In this document: positions 1 to 5,608 of the stretch, piece after piece
How the letters are laid out: each line of letters begins with the position of its first letter
Position numbering within the stretch: position 1 is the first letter of the stretch
Translations under genes and position numbers: made by a program
Notes under the pieces: model-generated
The model's database searches: none
Seen by the model: the letters and a program-made list of their open reading frames with translations, nothing else
What the model was told of the DNA's origin: nothing
From: Clostridia bacterium
GTDB taxonomy: Bacteria > Bacillota_A > Clostridia > Oscillospirales > CAG-272
NCBI GenBank assembly: GCA_017652965.1
Contig: JAGBZZ010000150.1
Coordinates: 1 to 6,717 of the forward strand
Reading direction: 5' to 3'
Length of the DNA stretch: 6,717 nucleotides

Positions 1-356
1 AACTTCGAGAAATAGGAGCGCACCGCACCTGCGGTGCGGGTGCGGTTGTCGGGGGTGGTCTCTACGATAACGGCAACGCCGGAGGGGCCGTAGCCCTCGT
101 ACACGATCTCCTCGTACTCGATAGAGGAATCGGTGGAGAATTTCTTGATCACGCGGTCGATGTTATCGTTCGGCACGTTGTTGGCCTTAGCCTTGGCGAT
201 CAGATCGCGCAGGCGGGAGTTGTTGTCGGGGTTCGGGCCGCCGGCACGGATGGCAACCGCCATCTCCTTACCGATCTTGGTAAAGATCTTACCCTTCTGG
301 GCATCGGTCTTTTCCTTCTTGCGCTTAATGTTGTTCCATTTGCTATGTCCGGACAT
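1..356 (-). CDS. yebC: YebC/PmpR-family protein (TACO1 family), N-terminal part
   Basis: The 118 visible residues begin [16 protein letters not shown], the family's signature start. They continue through the conserved stretches [12 protein letters not shown] (22-32), [15 protein letters not shown] (35-49), [10 protein letters not shown] (59-68), [13 protein letters not shown] (87-99) and TPDNRTRT (101-108). Members are usually about 240 residues, so roughly the second half lies beyond the left edge. The family is cytoplasmic. It was long annotated as a DNA-binding transcriptional regulator, and more recent work on YebC and mitochondrial TACO1 points to a role in translation, easing ribosome stalling at proline-rich stretches. 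Start: ATG at 356-354, with AAAGGAG seven bases upstream. It lies 16 bases after the argS stop codon and is probably the third gene of the kinase-argS operon, which fits a translational role. Family assignment is very secure; the molecular role in this organism is inferred. Confidence 0.96.
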   Translation of the reverse strand, partial: MSGHSKWNNIKRKKEKTDAQKGKIFTKIGKEMAVAIRAGGPNPDNNSRLRDLIAKAKANNVPNDNIDRVIKKFSTDSSIEYEEIVYEGYGPSGVAVIVETTPDNRTRTAGAVRSYFSK

Positions 357-372
357 ATATGCTCTCCTTTAG

Positions 373-2091
373 TTAAATCTTTTCGGGGGTCTTGAGGCAG
401 ATCAGATGCAGGGCTCTGCCCAGAACGGTACGGGCGGCGGCGACCATAGCGATACGGTTGCCGCGCACGGTGGCATCCTCTGCGGTGAGGATCTGGCATT
501 CGTGATAGAAACGGTTAAAGGCGGCCGCAAGATCCAGGATGTAATGGGTAATGACAGAGGGCTCGTATTCCTCCAGCGCCTCCATGACCCGCTCGGGGAA
601 GAGGGACAGCACACGAACCAGCGTGCGCTCTTCATCGGTCAGCGGCACGTCAGTGCGGATAAAGGTGGGGATATCCTTTGCCTTTTCAAGGAGCGAGCAG
701 GCACGCGCGTAGGTGTACTGGGCATACGGGCCGGTGTTACCGTCAAAGGAAAGGGCATCGGTCAGCGAGAAGTTGATGTCGTGGATACGGCTCCCCGAGA
801 GATAGTAGAAGATCACAGCGCCCACGCCGACGGCCTCGGTAACGGCATCGTCCTGCATGGTGGCCGAATTTTTCTCCTCGGTGACCTTTCTGACCTTTTC
901 GATGGCTTCGGCAAAGAGATCCTTCAGAAGGACGACGTTGCCGGTTCTGGTGGCAAGCTTGGCGCCACCAAGGCTGACGGTACCGTACGGGACGTGAACC
1001 AGGCGGTCATACCAATCGTACCCCATCAGCTCCACGACCTTGAACCACTGGGCAAAGTGGAGAGACTGGCCGGCGCTGGTGACGTAGATGCACTTTTCGA
1101 AGTCATAGGTGTTGTGGCGATAGGCTGCAGCGGCAATGTCGCGGGTGGGATAGAGGGTGGAGCCGTCCCGCTTCAGGATGAGGCAGGGGGGCATCTTCCA
1201 CTCCTCAAGATCAACGACAGAGGCACCGTCATCCAGCTTCAGAATGCCGGCATCGCGGATCTTCTGGATCTCGGCAGGCATTTTGTCGGTATAAAAGCTT
1301 TCGCCGTTATAACTGTCAAACTCAATGCCAAGCATCTTGTAGGTCTTCTGATACTCCCGCAGGCTGATCTCGATAAACCAGCGCCACAGGGCAAGGTTTT
1401 CCTCGTCGTGCATTTCCAGCTTCTTGAATTCGGCACGCGCCGCATCCTCAAGGCTCGGGTCTGCTTCGGCCTCGGCATGGAACTTGACGTAAAGGCGTAC
1501 AAGCTCGTCGATCTCCTTGGCCTCGATCTCGGCACGGTCACCCCACTTGCGGTAGGCTACGATCAGCTTGCCGAACTGTGTGCCCCAGTCGCCAAGGTGG
1601 TTGATGCCAACGCAACGGTAGCCCGCAAACTCGTGCAGAAGCTTCAGCGAATGACCGATCACAGTCGTACCGAGATGGCCAATGTGGAAGGGCTTGGCCA
1701 CGTTGGGGGAGGAGTAGTCCAAAACTACCGTGCGGCCGCCGCCGATAGCGGGCGAGCCGTACATATCACCAAGCGTAAAGATCTCACCCAGAAGGCGCTC
1801 TGCCATCGTGGCAACGTCGGCAAAAAAGTTAAGATATCCGCCAACGGCCTCCACCTTGGAAAAGGCGGGGTCTGCGATCTCCTCGCACAGGGCGGCGGCG
1901 ATCTTCGGAGGGGCTGTCTTTAAAACACGGGAAAGGCGGAAGCAGGGGAAGGCAAGATCGCCCATGGCACTGTCGGGCGGATACTCTAAGAGGGTAACGA
2001 TCTCCTCGGCGGAGGGCATTTCCCCGGTGGGGAAGGCTTTTTGTGCGGCAGCAAGAATAAGCTCGGCTGCCCGATTCTTTAACTTTTTCAT
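373..2091 (-). CDS. argS: arginyl-tRNA synthetase (ArgRS)
   Basis: This 572-residue class I aminoacyl-tRNA synthetase attaches arginine to tRNA-Arg in the cytoplasm, using ATP. An N-terminal Add-1 domain (about 1-105) precedes the Rossmann catalytic core with SPNVAKPFHIGHLGTTVIG (128-146), which holds the HIGH motif at 136-139. NHLGDWGTQFGKL (164-176) follows. The KMSKS region is the relaxed form usual in ArgRS, here KLATRTGNVV (378-387). GNTGPYAQYTYAR (451-463) opens the DALR all-helical anticodon-binding domain, which runs to the C-terminus. Length is typical (about 550-580). The ATG (2091-2089) overlaps the upstream kinase stop in an ATGA arrangement, and AAAGGAAG provides a ribosome binding site inside the kinase 3' end, so translation is probably coupled. 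yebC follows after 16 bases. No truncation or missing motif is seen. Confidence 0.98.
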   Translation of the reverse strand: MKKLKNRAAELILAAAQKAFPTGEMPSAEEIVTLLEYPPDSAMGDLAFPCFRLSRVLKTAPPKIAAALCEEIADPAFSKVEAVGGYLNFFADVATMAERLLGEIFTLGDMYGSPAIGGGRTVVLDYSSPNVAKPFHIGHLGTTVIGHSLKLLHEFAGYRCVGINHLGDWGTQFGKLIVAYRKWGDRAEIEAKEIDELVRLYVKFHAEAEADPSLEDAARAEFKKLEMHDEENLALWRWFIEISLREYQKTYKMLGIEFDSYNGESFYTDKMPAEIQKIRDAGILKLDDGASVVDLEEWKMPPCLILKRDGSTLYPTRDIAAAAYRHNTYDFEKCIYVTSAGQSLHFAQWFKVVELMGYDWYDRLVHVPYGTVSLGGAKLATRTGNVVLLKDLFAEAIEKVRKVTEEKNSATMQDDAVTEAVGVGAVIFYYLSGSRIHDINFSLTDALSFDGNTGPYAQYTYARACSLLEKAKDIPTFIRTDVPLTDEERTLVRVLSLFPERVMEALEEYEPSVITHYILDLAAAFNRFYHECQILTAEDATVRGNRIAMVAAARTVLGRALHLICLKTPEKI

Positions 2092-2915
2092 AATGCTTCC
2101 TTTTCAAAAAGAGGATGATAGGCTTCGGGGGCATCGGGGATACCCGGGAGAATACGGCAGGGAACGATGGGGGCCTTTTGCATGGCGTGCGCAAGTATGG
2201 ATTCCAGCCCGGATTCGACATAGTAAAGACCGTCTGCCTCATATACGGTGGCAAGCGGGAAATTCTTTCCGCCCTCCAGTGCCAGGCGGACATCAGCCGT
2301 TTTGGCAGCGTCCAACTCGGCACGGCTCATAAAGCGCTGATAATCCAGATAACAAAGGCGGGTATCGGGGGCTTTCTGCCACACGTCAAGCGAGGCTAAG
2401 ATCAGATCGGCAACCTGCTCGGGCGTCAGGACGGTCGTATCCAGGACAAGGTCATAATTCTGCATGTCCATGATATGGACACCGTATTTCTCAAAGTAGC
2501 GGAGGTTTTCGCTCTTACGGCGCGCCGCGACCCGTTTTTCGGTCTCGGCAACCGTGCCAAAGCTTTCGCCGCTTCGCTTATCGTTTAAGATCCGCTCGGC
2601 TGATACGCGGGGGGCCACAGTCAGATAAACACGGAAGGTGCCGCGCACAAAGTGAAAGGCCATGCGCGAATCGATGATCAGCGTGCGGGGGTCATCGGAA
2701 AGCGCGGCAAGATCGTCATCGATCATCTTATCGATCTCCGGATGTGTCTCCATGTATTGGTTAAATTCATCGATCGTCATGCCATGCTCGGCCGCTTTGG
2801 CGCGGCAGACCTTTCCGGTCGAATAGTATTCCGCCCCTGTGCGTGCTATGATCAGCTTGGATACGGTGCTTTTTCCGCTTCCCAGATCGCCGGCCAGTGA
2901 GATTTTGAATCCCAT
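2088..2915 (-). CDS. archaeal-type cytidylate kinase-like protein with ParB/Srx-like C-terminal tail
   Basis: The 275-residue product starts MGFKISLAGDLGSGKST, with a Walker A P-loop at residues 9-17. Residues 1-180 follow the short archaeal CMP-kinase pattern: YYSTGKVCR (30-38, the S-x-G-x-x-x-R substrate segment), GMTIDEFN (45-52), PEIDKMIDDD (59-68), a strand ending IDSRMAF (81-87), APRVSAERI (101-109), and an Arg-rich lid with YFEKYG (140-145) before YDLVLDT (154-160). Such enzymes transfer phosphate from ATP to CMP or dCMP, but the substrate cannot be read from sequence. Residues about 186-256 are an extra tail, PLATVYEADGLYYVESGLESILAHA (220-244 region), whose pattern recalls the ParB/sulfiredoxin fold without its usual DGHHR-like residues. 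I chose ATG 2915-2913 because GGAGG sits eight bases before it; an in-frame start 22 codons upstream would lie inside the promoter. First gene of the operon with argS (4-base overlap) and yebC. Kinase family is secure; function of the tail is unknown. Confidence 0.85.
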   Translation of the reverse strand: MGFKISLAGDLGSGKSTVSKLIIARTGAEYYSTGKVCRAKAAEHGMTIDEFNQYMETHPEIDKMIDDDLAALSDDPRTLIIDSRMAFHFVRGTFRVYLTVAPRVSAERILNDKRSGESFGTVAETEKRVAARRKSENLRYFEKYGVHIMDMQNYDLVLDTTVLTPEQVADLILASLDVWQKAPDTRLCYLDYQRFMSRAELDAAKTADVRLALEGGKNFPLATVYEADGLYYVESGLESILAHAMQKAPIVPCRILPGIPDAPEAYHPLFEKEAL

Positions 2916-2952
2916 AACCAATACCTCCGAATGTATACTATAACAACAATAT

Positions 2953-2981
2953 ATTATACCGCACGCGCACGCGTATGTCAA
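2953..2981 (-). promoter_or_regulatory. consensus SigA promoter of the kinase-argS-yebC operon
   Basis: Read on the minus strand, TTGACA (2981-2976) and TATAAT (2958-2953) are both perfect and are separated by exactly 17 bases. The predicted transcript starts near 2946 and leaves a leader of about 30 bases before the kinase ATG at 2915. The spacer is almost entirely alternating pyrimidine-purine (TACGCGTGCGCGTGCG). With both hexamers at consensus, strong constitutive transcription by the vegetative sigma factor is expected. Confidence 0.9.
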
Positions 2982-3047
2982 CCCCCTGCGGGAAAGTTAG
3001 GTGAAGTTTCGGGAAAGCCCGGGGAGGATGAAAAGAAAAACGCCCTC

Positions 3048-3078
3048 GCATAAGACGGGGGGCGCGATGGCAATACTG
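3048..3078 (+). promoter_or_regulatory. SigF-type forespore promoter upstream of sigG
   Basis: GCATA at 3048-3052 matches the SigF -35 consensus GYATA. GGCAATACTG at 3069-3078 matches every fixed position of the -10 consensus GGNNANAHTR. The spacer is 16 bases. In Bacillus subtilis sigG is transcribed first by SigF in the forespore, so position and sequence agree with known biology. The predicted start of transcription is near 3085. The consensus is recalled from the B. subtilis literature; activity here is inferred. Confidence 0.75.
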
Positions 3079-3094
3079 AAAGCATACGATGAAA

Positions 3095-3100
3095 GGCGGT
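3095..3100 (+). promoter_or_regulatory. probable sigG ribosome binding site (supports TTG start)
   Basis: GGCGGT differs from the ideal GGAGGT by one base and ends nine bases before the TTG at 3110. The upstream ATG at 3089 has no comparable site, and it would lie only about four bases from the transcription start predicted by the SigF-type promoter. The site therefore favours the TTG start, though it is not strong. Confidence 0.5.
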
Positions 3101-3109
3101 ACGTGTGCG

Positions 3110-3883
3110 TTGTATACCCATAAGGTGGAAATTTGCGGCGTGAACACGGCCCACCTGCCAACCCTCGGCGACGAGGAAAAGCGCGAACTTCTGGTGCGCG
3201 CACGCGGCGGTGACCGTGAAGCACGCAAGACGCTTATCGTTGGCAATCTCAGGCTTGTCCTTTCGATCATTCAGCGCTTTTCCTCTCGCAGGGAAAATTT
3301 TGACGATCTTTTTCAGGTGGGCTGCATGGGGCTTATCAAGGCGATAGACCATTTTAATGTTGAGCTGGACGTGAAATTTTCGACCTATGCCGTCCCGATG
3401 ATCATAGGAGAGGTAAGGCGGTATCTGCGTGACAATAATCCGATTCGTGTCAGCCGTTCGCTCCGGGATCTTGCCTATCGCTCGCTTGGTGTGCGGGAGG
3501 AGATCCTCCGGCGCGAAAACCGCGAGCCAAGCACTGAGGAGATCGCGAAGGTGCTGGGAGAGGAGAGCGATACCGTCGGGCGAGCTATGGAGGCGATCGT
3601 GGAGCCTGTCTCGCTGTACGAATCGGTCTACAGCGACGGAGAGGATTCGGTATTTGTGATCGATCAGCTACGGGATGCGGAGGAGTCGGAGGAGAATTGG
3701 ATCGAGGATATCTCACTTAAGGAAGCGCTTGGCAAGCTTGGCGAGCGGGAGCGGTTTATCATTACCCGCCGCTTTTATGCAGGGCGCACGCAAATGGAGA
3801 TAGCAGAGGAGATCGGGATCAGCCAAGCACAGGTCTCGCGGCTTGAAAAAAGTGCGATCGAAAAGATCCGCCGGGAATTCTAA
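3110..3883 (+). CDS. sigG: RNA polymerase sporulation sigma factor SigG
   Basis: SigG is the late forespore sigma factor; it directs RNA polymerase to genes for spore DNA protection and germination after engulfment. The N-terminus KVEICGVNTAHLPTL (5-19) is the hallmark separating SigG from SigF. Region 2 follows: NLRLVLSIIQRF (46-57), DDLFQVGCMGLIKAIDHF (65-82) and VKFSTYAVPMIIGEVRRYLR (88-107), continuing to PIRVSRSLRDLAY. Region 3 spans about 125-190. Region 4.2 has the helix-turn-helix RTQMEIAEEIGISQAQVSRLEK (226-247). I chose TTG at 3110 (257 residues; B. subtilis SigG has 260). It gives MYTHKVEICGV, the usual family length, and leaves room for a leader after the SigF-type promoter. An ATG at 3089 would add seven residues, MKGGTCA, but has no good ribosome binding site. 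The spoIIGA and sigE genes that usually precede sigG are absent here. A strong terminator lies about 20 bases after the stop. Confidence 0.94.
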   Translation: MYTHKVEICGVNTAHLPTLGDEEKRELLVRARGGDREARKTLIVGNLRLVLSIIQRFSSRRENFDDLFQVGCMGLIKAIDHFNVELDVKFSTYAVPMIIGEVRRYLRDNNPIRVSRSLRDLAYRSLGVREEILRRENREPSTEEIAKVLGEESDTVGRAMEAIVEPVSLYESVYSDGEDSVFVIDQLRDAEESEENWIEDISLKEALGKLGERERFIITRRFYAGRTQMEIAEEIGISQAQVSRLEKSAIEKIRREF

Positions 3884-3904
3884 GGGGGCGGCCCCGCCGA
3901 AAAG

Positions 3905-3940
3905 AAAAAAGGCCGTACTGCACCGCAGTACGGCCTTTTT
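3905..3940. terminator. bidirectional intrinsic terminator between convergent sigG and the DtxR-like gene
   Basis: An 11-bp perfect GC-rich stem, GGCCGTACTGC (3911-3921) with GCAGTACGGCC (3925-3935), encloses the loop ACC. It is flanked by A6 on the left and T5 on the right, so the A and T tracts extend the stem. T tracts follow the hairpin in both directions, which serves sigG from the left and the repressor gene (stop at 3949) from the right. A further short GC palindrome (3887-3898) lies just after the sigG stop but lacks a T tract. Confidence 0.95.
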
Positions 3941-3948
3941 GTAGCGGA

Positions 3949-4329
3949 TCAAAGCGGATTTTTCTCATGCTCCTCCGCATGGCGGCGGATTGCTTCGATG
4001 GAGGAATCACTGATGTGATGCTCCATCTTACAGGCATCCTCGTCGGCAATGTCGGCAGGGACACCAAGCGAGATAAGAAAGCGGGTCAGCACCGCATGGC
4101 GGTGGTAGATCTTCTCGGCTGCCTCGCGTCCGGCATCGGTCAGCTCGATCGCGCCGTCACGGCTCACCGTGATAAAGCCGCCCTCACGCAAAAGCCCCAC
4201 GGCACGGCTGACAGAGGGCTTGGAATAGCCCATATATTCTCCGATATCGATGGCGCGCACAAGGCCTGCCTTTTTGGAAAGGATCAGGATGGTTTCAAGA
4301 TACATTTCACCGGATTCCTGCAAATGCAT
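3949..4329 (-). CDS. DtxR/MntR-family metal-dependent transcriptional regulator
   Basis: This 126-residue cytoplasmic protein has an N-terminal winged helix (about 5-65, with DIGEYMGYSKPSVSRAVGLLREGGFI at 28-53) followed by a metal-binding dimerisation domain (70-126). It stops where MntR does; no SH3/FeoA-like third domain is present. Such proteins bind Mn(II) or Fe(II) and then repress uptake genes. The residues aligned with the DtxR primary site are Met9 (in GEMYLETI), Cys100, Glu103 and His104 (in ACKMEHHIS), and His78 aligns with DtxR His79. MntR has Asp and Glu in place of the Met and Cys. The start is ATG 4329-4327, with AGGAGG seven bases upstream. It is convergent with sigG and divergent from queA, and no transporter gene is next to it, so its targets are unknown. 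Family assignment is secure; the metal is inferred. Confidence 0.92.
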   Translation of the reverse strand: MHLQESGEMYLETILILSKKAGLVRAIDIGEYMGYSKPSVSRAVGLLREGGFITVSRDGAIELTDAGREAAEKIYHRHAVLTRFLISLGVPADIADEDACKMEHHISDSSIEAIRRHAEEHEKNPL

Positions 4330-4360
4330 GGCTCGCCCTCCTAATTAGTGTCTTTTTTCT

Positions 4361-4389
4361 ATTATAGCATAACCGCAAGGAAAAAGCAA
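4361..4389 (-). promoter_or_regulatory. promoter of the DtxR-like gene (extended -10)
   Basis: On the minus strand TGCTATAAT provides a perfect -10 (4366-4361) with the TGn extension. TTGCTT (4389-4384) sits 17 bases upstream as a weak -35. Transcription should begin near 4354, about 25 bases before the start codon. The short palindromes TTAT-AGC-ATAA (4362-4372, over the -10) and CTAATTAG (4341-4348, in the leader) could be repressor contacts, but neither resembles a known DtxR or MntR box closely. Confidence 0.75.
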
Positions 4390-4451
4390 CCCCCGAAGCT
4401 ATATGACAGGCCGGGGATTTTGTGCTTTGCCGCCAAATTGGTCTTTAGGAC

Positions 4452-4480
4452 TTGCATTCCCCGTGAAAATATATTATAAT
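4452..4480 (+). promoter_or_regulatory. SigA-type promoter of queA
   Basis: TTGCAT (4452-4457) and a perfect TATAAT (4475-4480) are 17 bases apart. The start of transcription is expected near 4487, giving a leader of about 26 bases that ends in AGGGGA (4500-4505), seven bases before the queA ATG. The leader is too short for a preQ1 riboswitch, and no such structure is visible. It is divergent from the DtxR-like promoter, whose -35 lies 62 bases to the left. Confidence 0.75.
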
Positions 4481-4512
4481 GGCTAATGTAGTATACGTCA
4501 GGGGAAGCAAGA

Positions 4513-5586
4513 ATGGAAAACAAGCAAGTAATCGTGAACGAGCGGGTGGCTACCACGCTTACCACACACGATTTTTATTATGATCTACCCGAGGAGCTGA
4601 TCGCACAGACACCGATGGAAAAGCGCGATACCTCCCGTCTTTTGGTGCTGGATCGCACAAGCGGTGCGCTTTCGCATCGGCATTTTTACGATATCTGTGA
4701 GTATATCCGCCCCGAGGATATCCTGGTGGTCAACTCCTCGCGCGTGATCCCGGCCCGCCTTCTGGGGGCGAATGCCGCCGGCTCGCCGATCGAGCTGCTT
4801 TTGCTTCGCATGCGTGAGGGGGGCGTTTGGGAGACGCTTGTGCGGCCGGGTAAGCGCGCCCGCGCAGGTGCTAAATTCACCTTTGGCGGGATCCTGGAGG
4901 CCGAGATCCTGGAGGTGCTGGAGGACGGCAATCGCCTTGTGCGCTTCCACTATCCCTCCGAGTATCAAACGGTTTACGAGGTGCTGGATGCCGTGGGGCA
5001 AATGCCCCTGCCGCCGTACATTACGAAAAAGCTGGAGGATAAGAGCCGCTATCAGACTGTTTATGCCAAGGAGGAGGGCTCGGCCGCCGCGCCAACGGCC
5101 GGTCTCCATTTTACGCCCGAGCTTCTTGCGGCACTGCGCGCAAAGGGTACGGGATATGCCGAGGTGACTCTTCACGTGGGGCTTGGAACCTTCCGTCCTG
5201 TTAAGGCCGAAGCGATCACCGACCATCATATGCACACCGAGCAGTTCCATATTGAGCCCGAGGTGGCGGAGGAGATCAACCGCCGCCGTGCCGCGGGCGG
5301 CCGCGTGATCGCCGTGGGAACGACGGCCTGCCGCGTACTCGAGAGCGTGACGGACGAGCAGGGGATCGTTCATCCGATGAGCGGTGAGACAGGGATCTTC
5401 ATCTATCCCGGCTACCGCTTCCGTGCCGTAGACGCACTCATCACCAATTTCCACTTACCGGAAAGCACCCTCATTATGCTGGTGTCGGCCCTCGGCGGGC
5501 GGGAAAATATTATGAATGCCTACCGTACGGCGGTAGAGGAGGAGTATCGCTTCTTTTCCTTTGGCGATGCGATGCTGATCCTTTGA
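4513..5586 (+). CDS. queA: S-adenosylmethionine:tRNA ribosyltransferase-isomerase
   Basis: QueA transfers and isomerises the ribosyl moiety of S-adenosylmethionine onto preQ1 in tRNA, giving epoxyqueuosine at wobble position 34 of GUN-anticodon tRNAs. It acts in the cytoplasm after Tgt. The 357 residues cover the family end to end: [15 protein letters not shown] (20-34), RLLVLDR (42-48), [14 protein letters not shown] (72-85), [10 protein letters not shown] (161-170), [21 protein letters not shown] (180-200), [12 protein letters not shown] (219-230), [10 protein letters not shown] (238-247), [12 protein letters not shown] (267-278) and the C-terminal [21 protein letters not shown] (306-326). 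The first 17 residues before the conserved THDFYYDLP are extra relative to the usual start. The ATG at 4513 is nevertheless supported by AGGGGA at seven bases and by the absence of a better downstream start. The common partners tgt and yajC do not follow; a lipoprotein gene does, after 22 bases. Confidence 0.97.
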   Translation: MENKQVIVNERVATTLTTHDFYYDLPEELIAQTPMEKRDTSRLLVLDRTSGALSHRHFYDICEYIRPEDILVVNSSRVIPARLLGANAAGSPIELLLLRMREGGVWETLVRPGKRARAGAKFTFGGILEAEILEVLEDGNRLVRFHYPSEYQTVYEVLDAVGQMPLPPYITKKLEDKSRYQTVYAKEEGSAAAPTAGLHFTPELLAALRAKGTGYAEVTLHVGLGTFRPVKAEAITDHHMHTEQFHIEPEVAEEINRRRAAGGRVIAVGTTACRVLESVTDEQGIVHPMSGETGIFIYPGYRFRAVDALITNFHLPESTLIMLVSALGGRENIMNAYRTAVEEEYRFFSFGDAMLIL

Positions 5587-5608
5587 TATTGGACTAAAAG
5601 GAGAAGGT

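Noticed and set aside
406..1923. Long open frame on the plus strand opposite argS (505 codons)
   Set aside because: It lies wholly inside the secure argS gene on the other strand. The translation shows no family motif and it has no convincing ribosome binding site. Long antisense frames are expected in G+C-rich coding DNA.
2916..2981. Upstream in-frame extension of the kinase (22 more codons, starting MTYACACG)
   Set aside because: The extra codons fall across the -35 and -10 elements and before the GGAGG site; the extension lacks family similarity, whereas MGFKISLAGDLGSGK is the natural start.
3028..3123. Small frame (31 codons, MKRKTPSHK) overlapping the sigG start
   Set aside because: GGAGG abuts the ATG with no spacing, and the SigF-type promoter would start transcription after most of the frame. 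It is probably not translated.
4391..4416. CCCCG/CGGGG hairpin between the DtxR-like gene and queA
   Set aside because: A five-pair stem with a long loop and no proper T tract lies upstream of both promoters, so it is not on either predicted transcript.
4481..4512. preQ1 riboswitch in the queA leader
   Set aside because: The predicted leader is only about 26 bases and shows no pseudoknot-forming segments; the region upstream of the promoter does not match the preQ1 pattern either.
4585..5454. Long open frame on the minus strand opposite queA (289 codons)
   Set aside because: Same reasoning: it is fully antisense to queA, shows low-complexity His/Arg/Gly composition, and has no promoter or recognisable domain.
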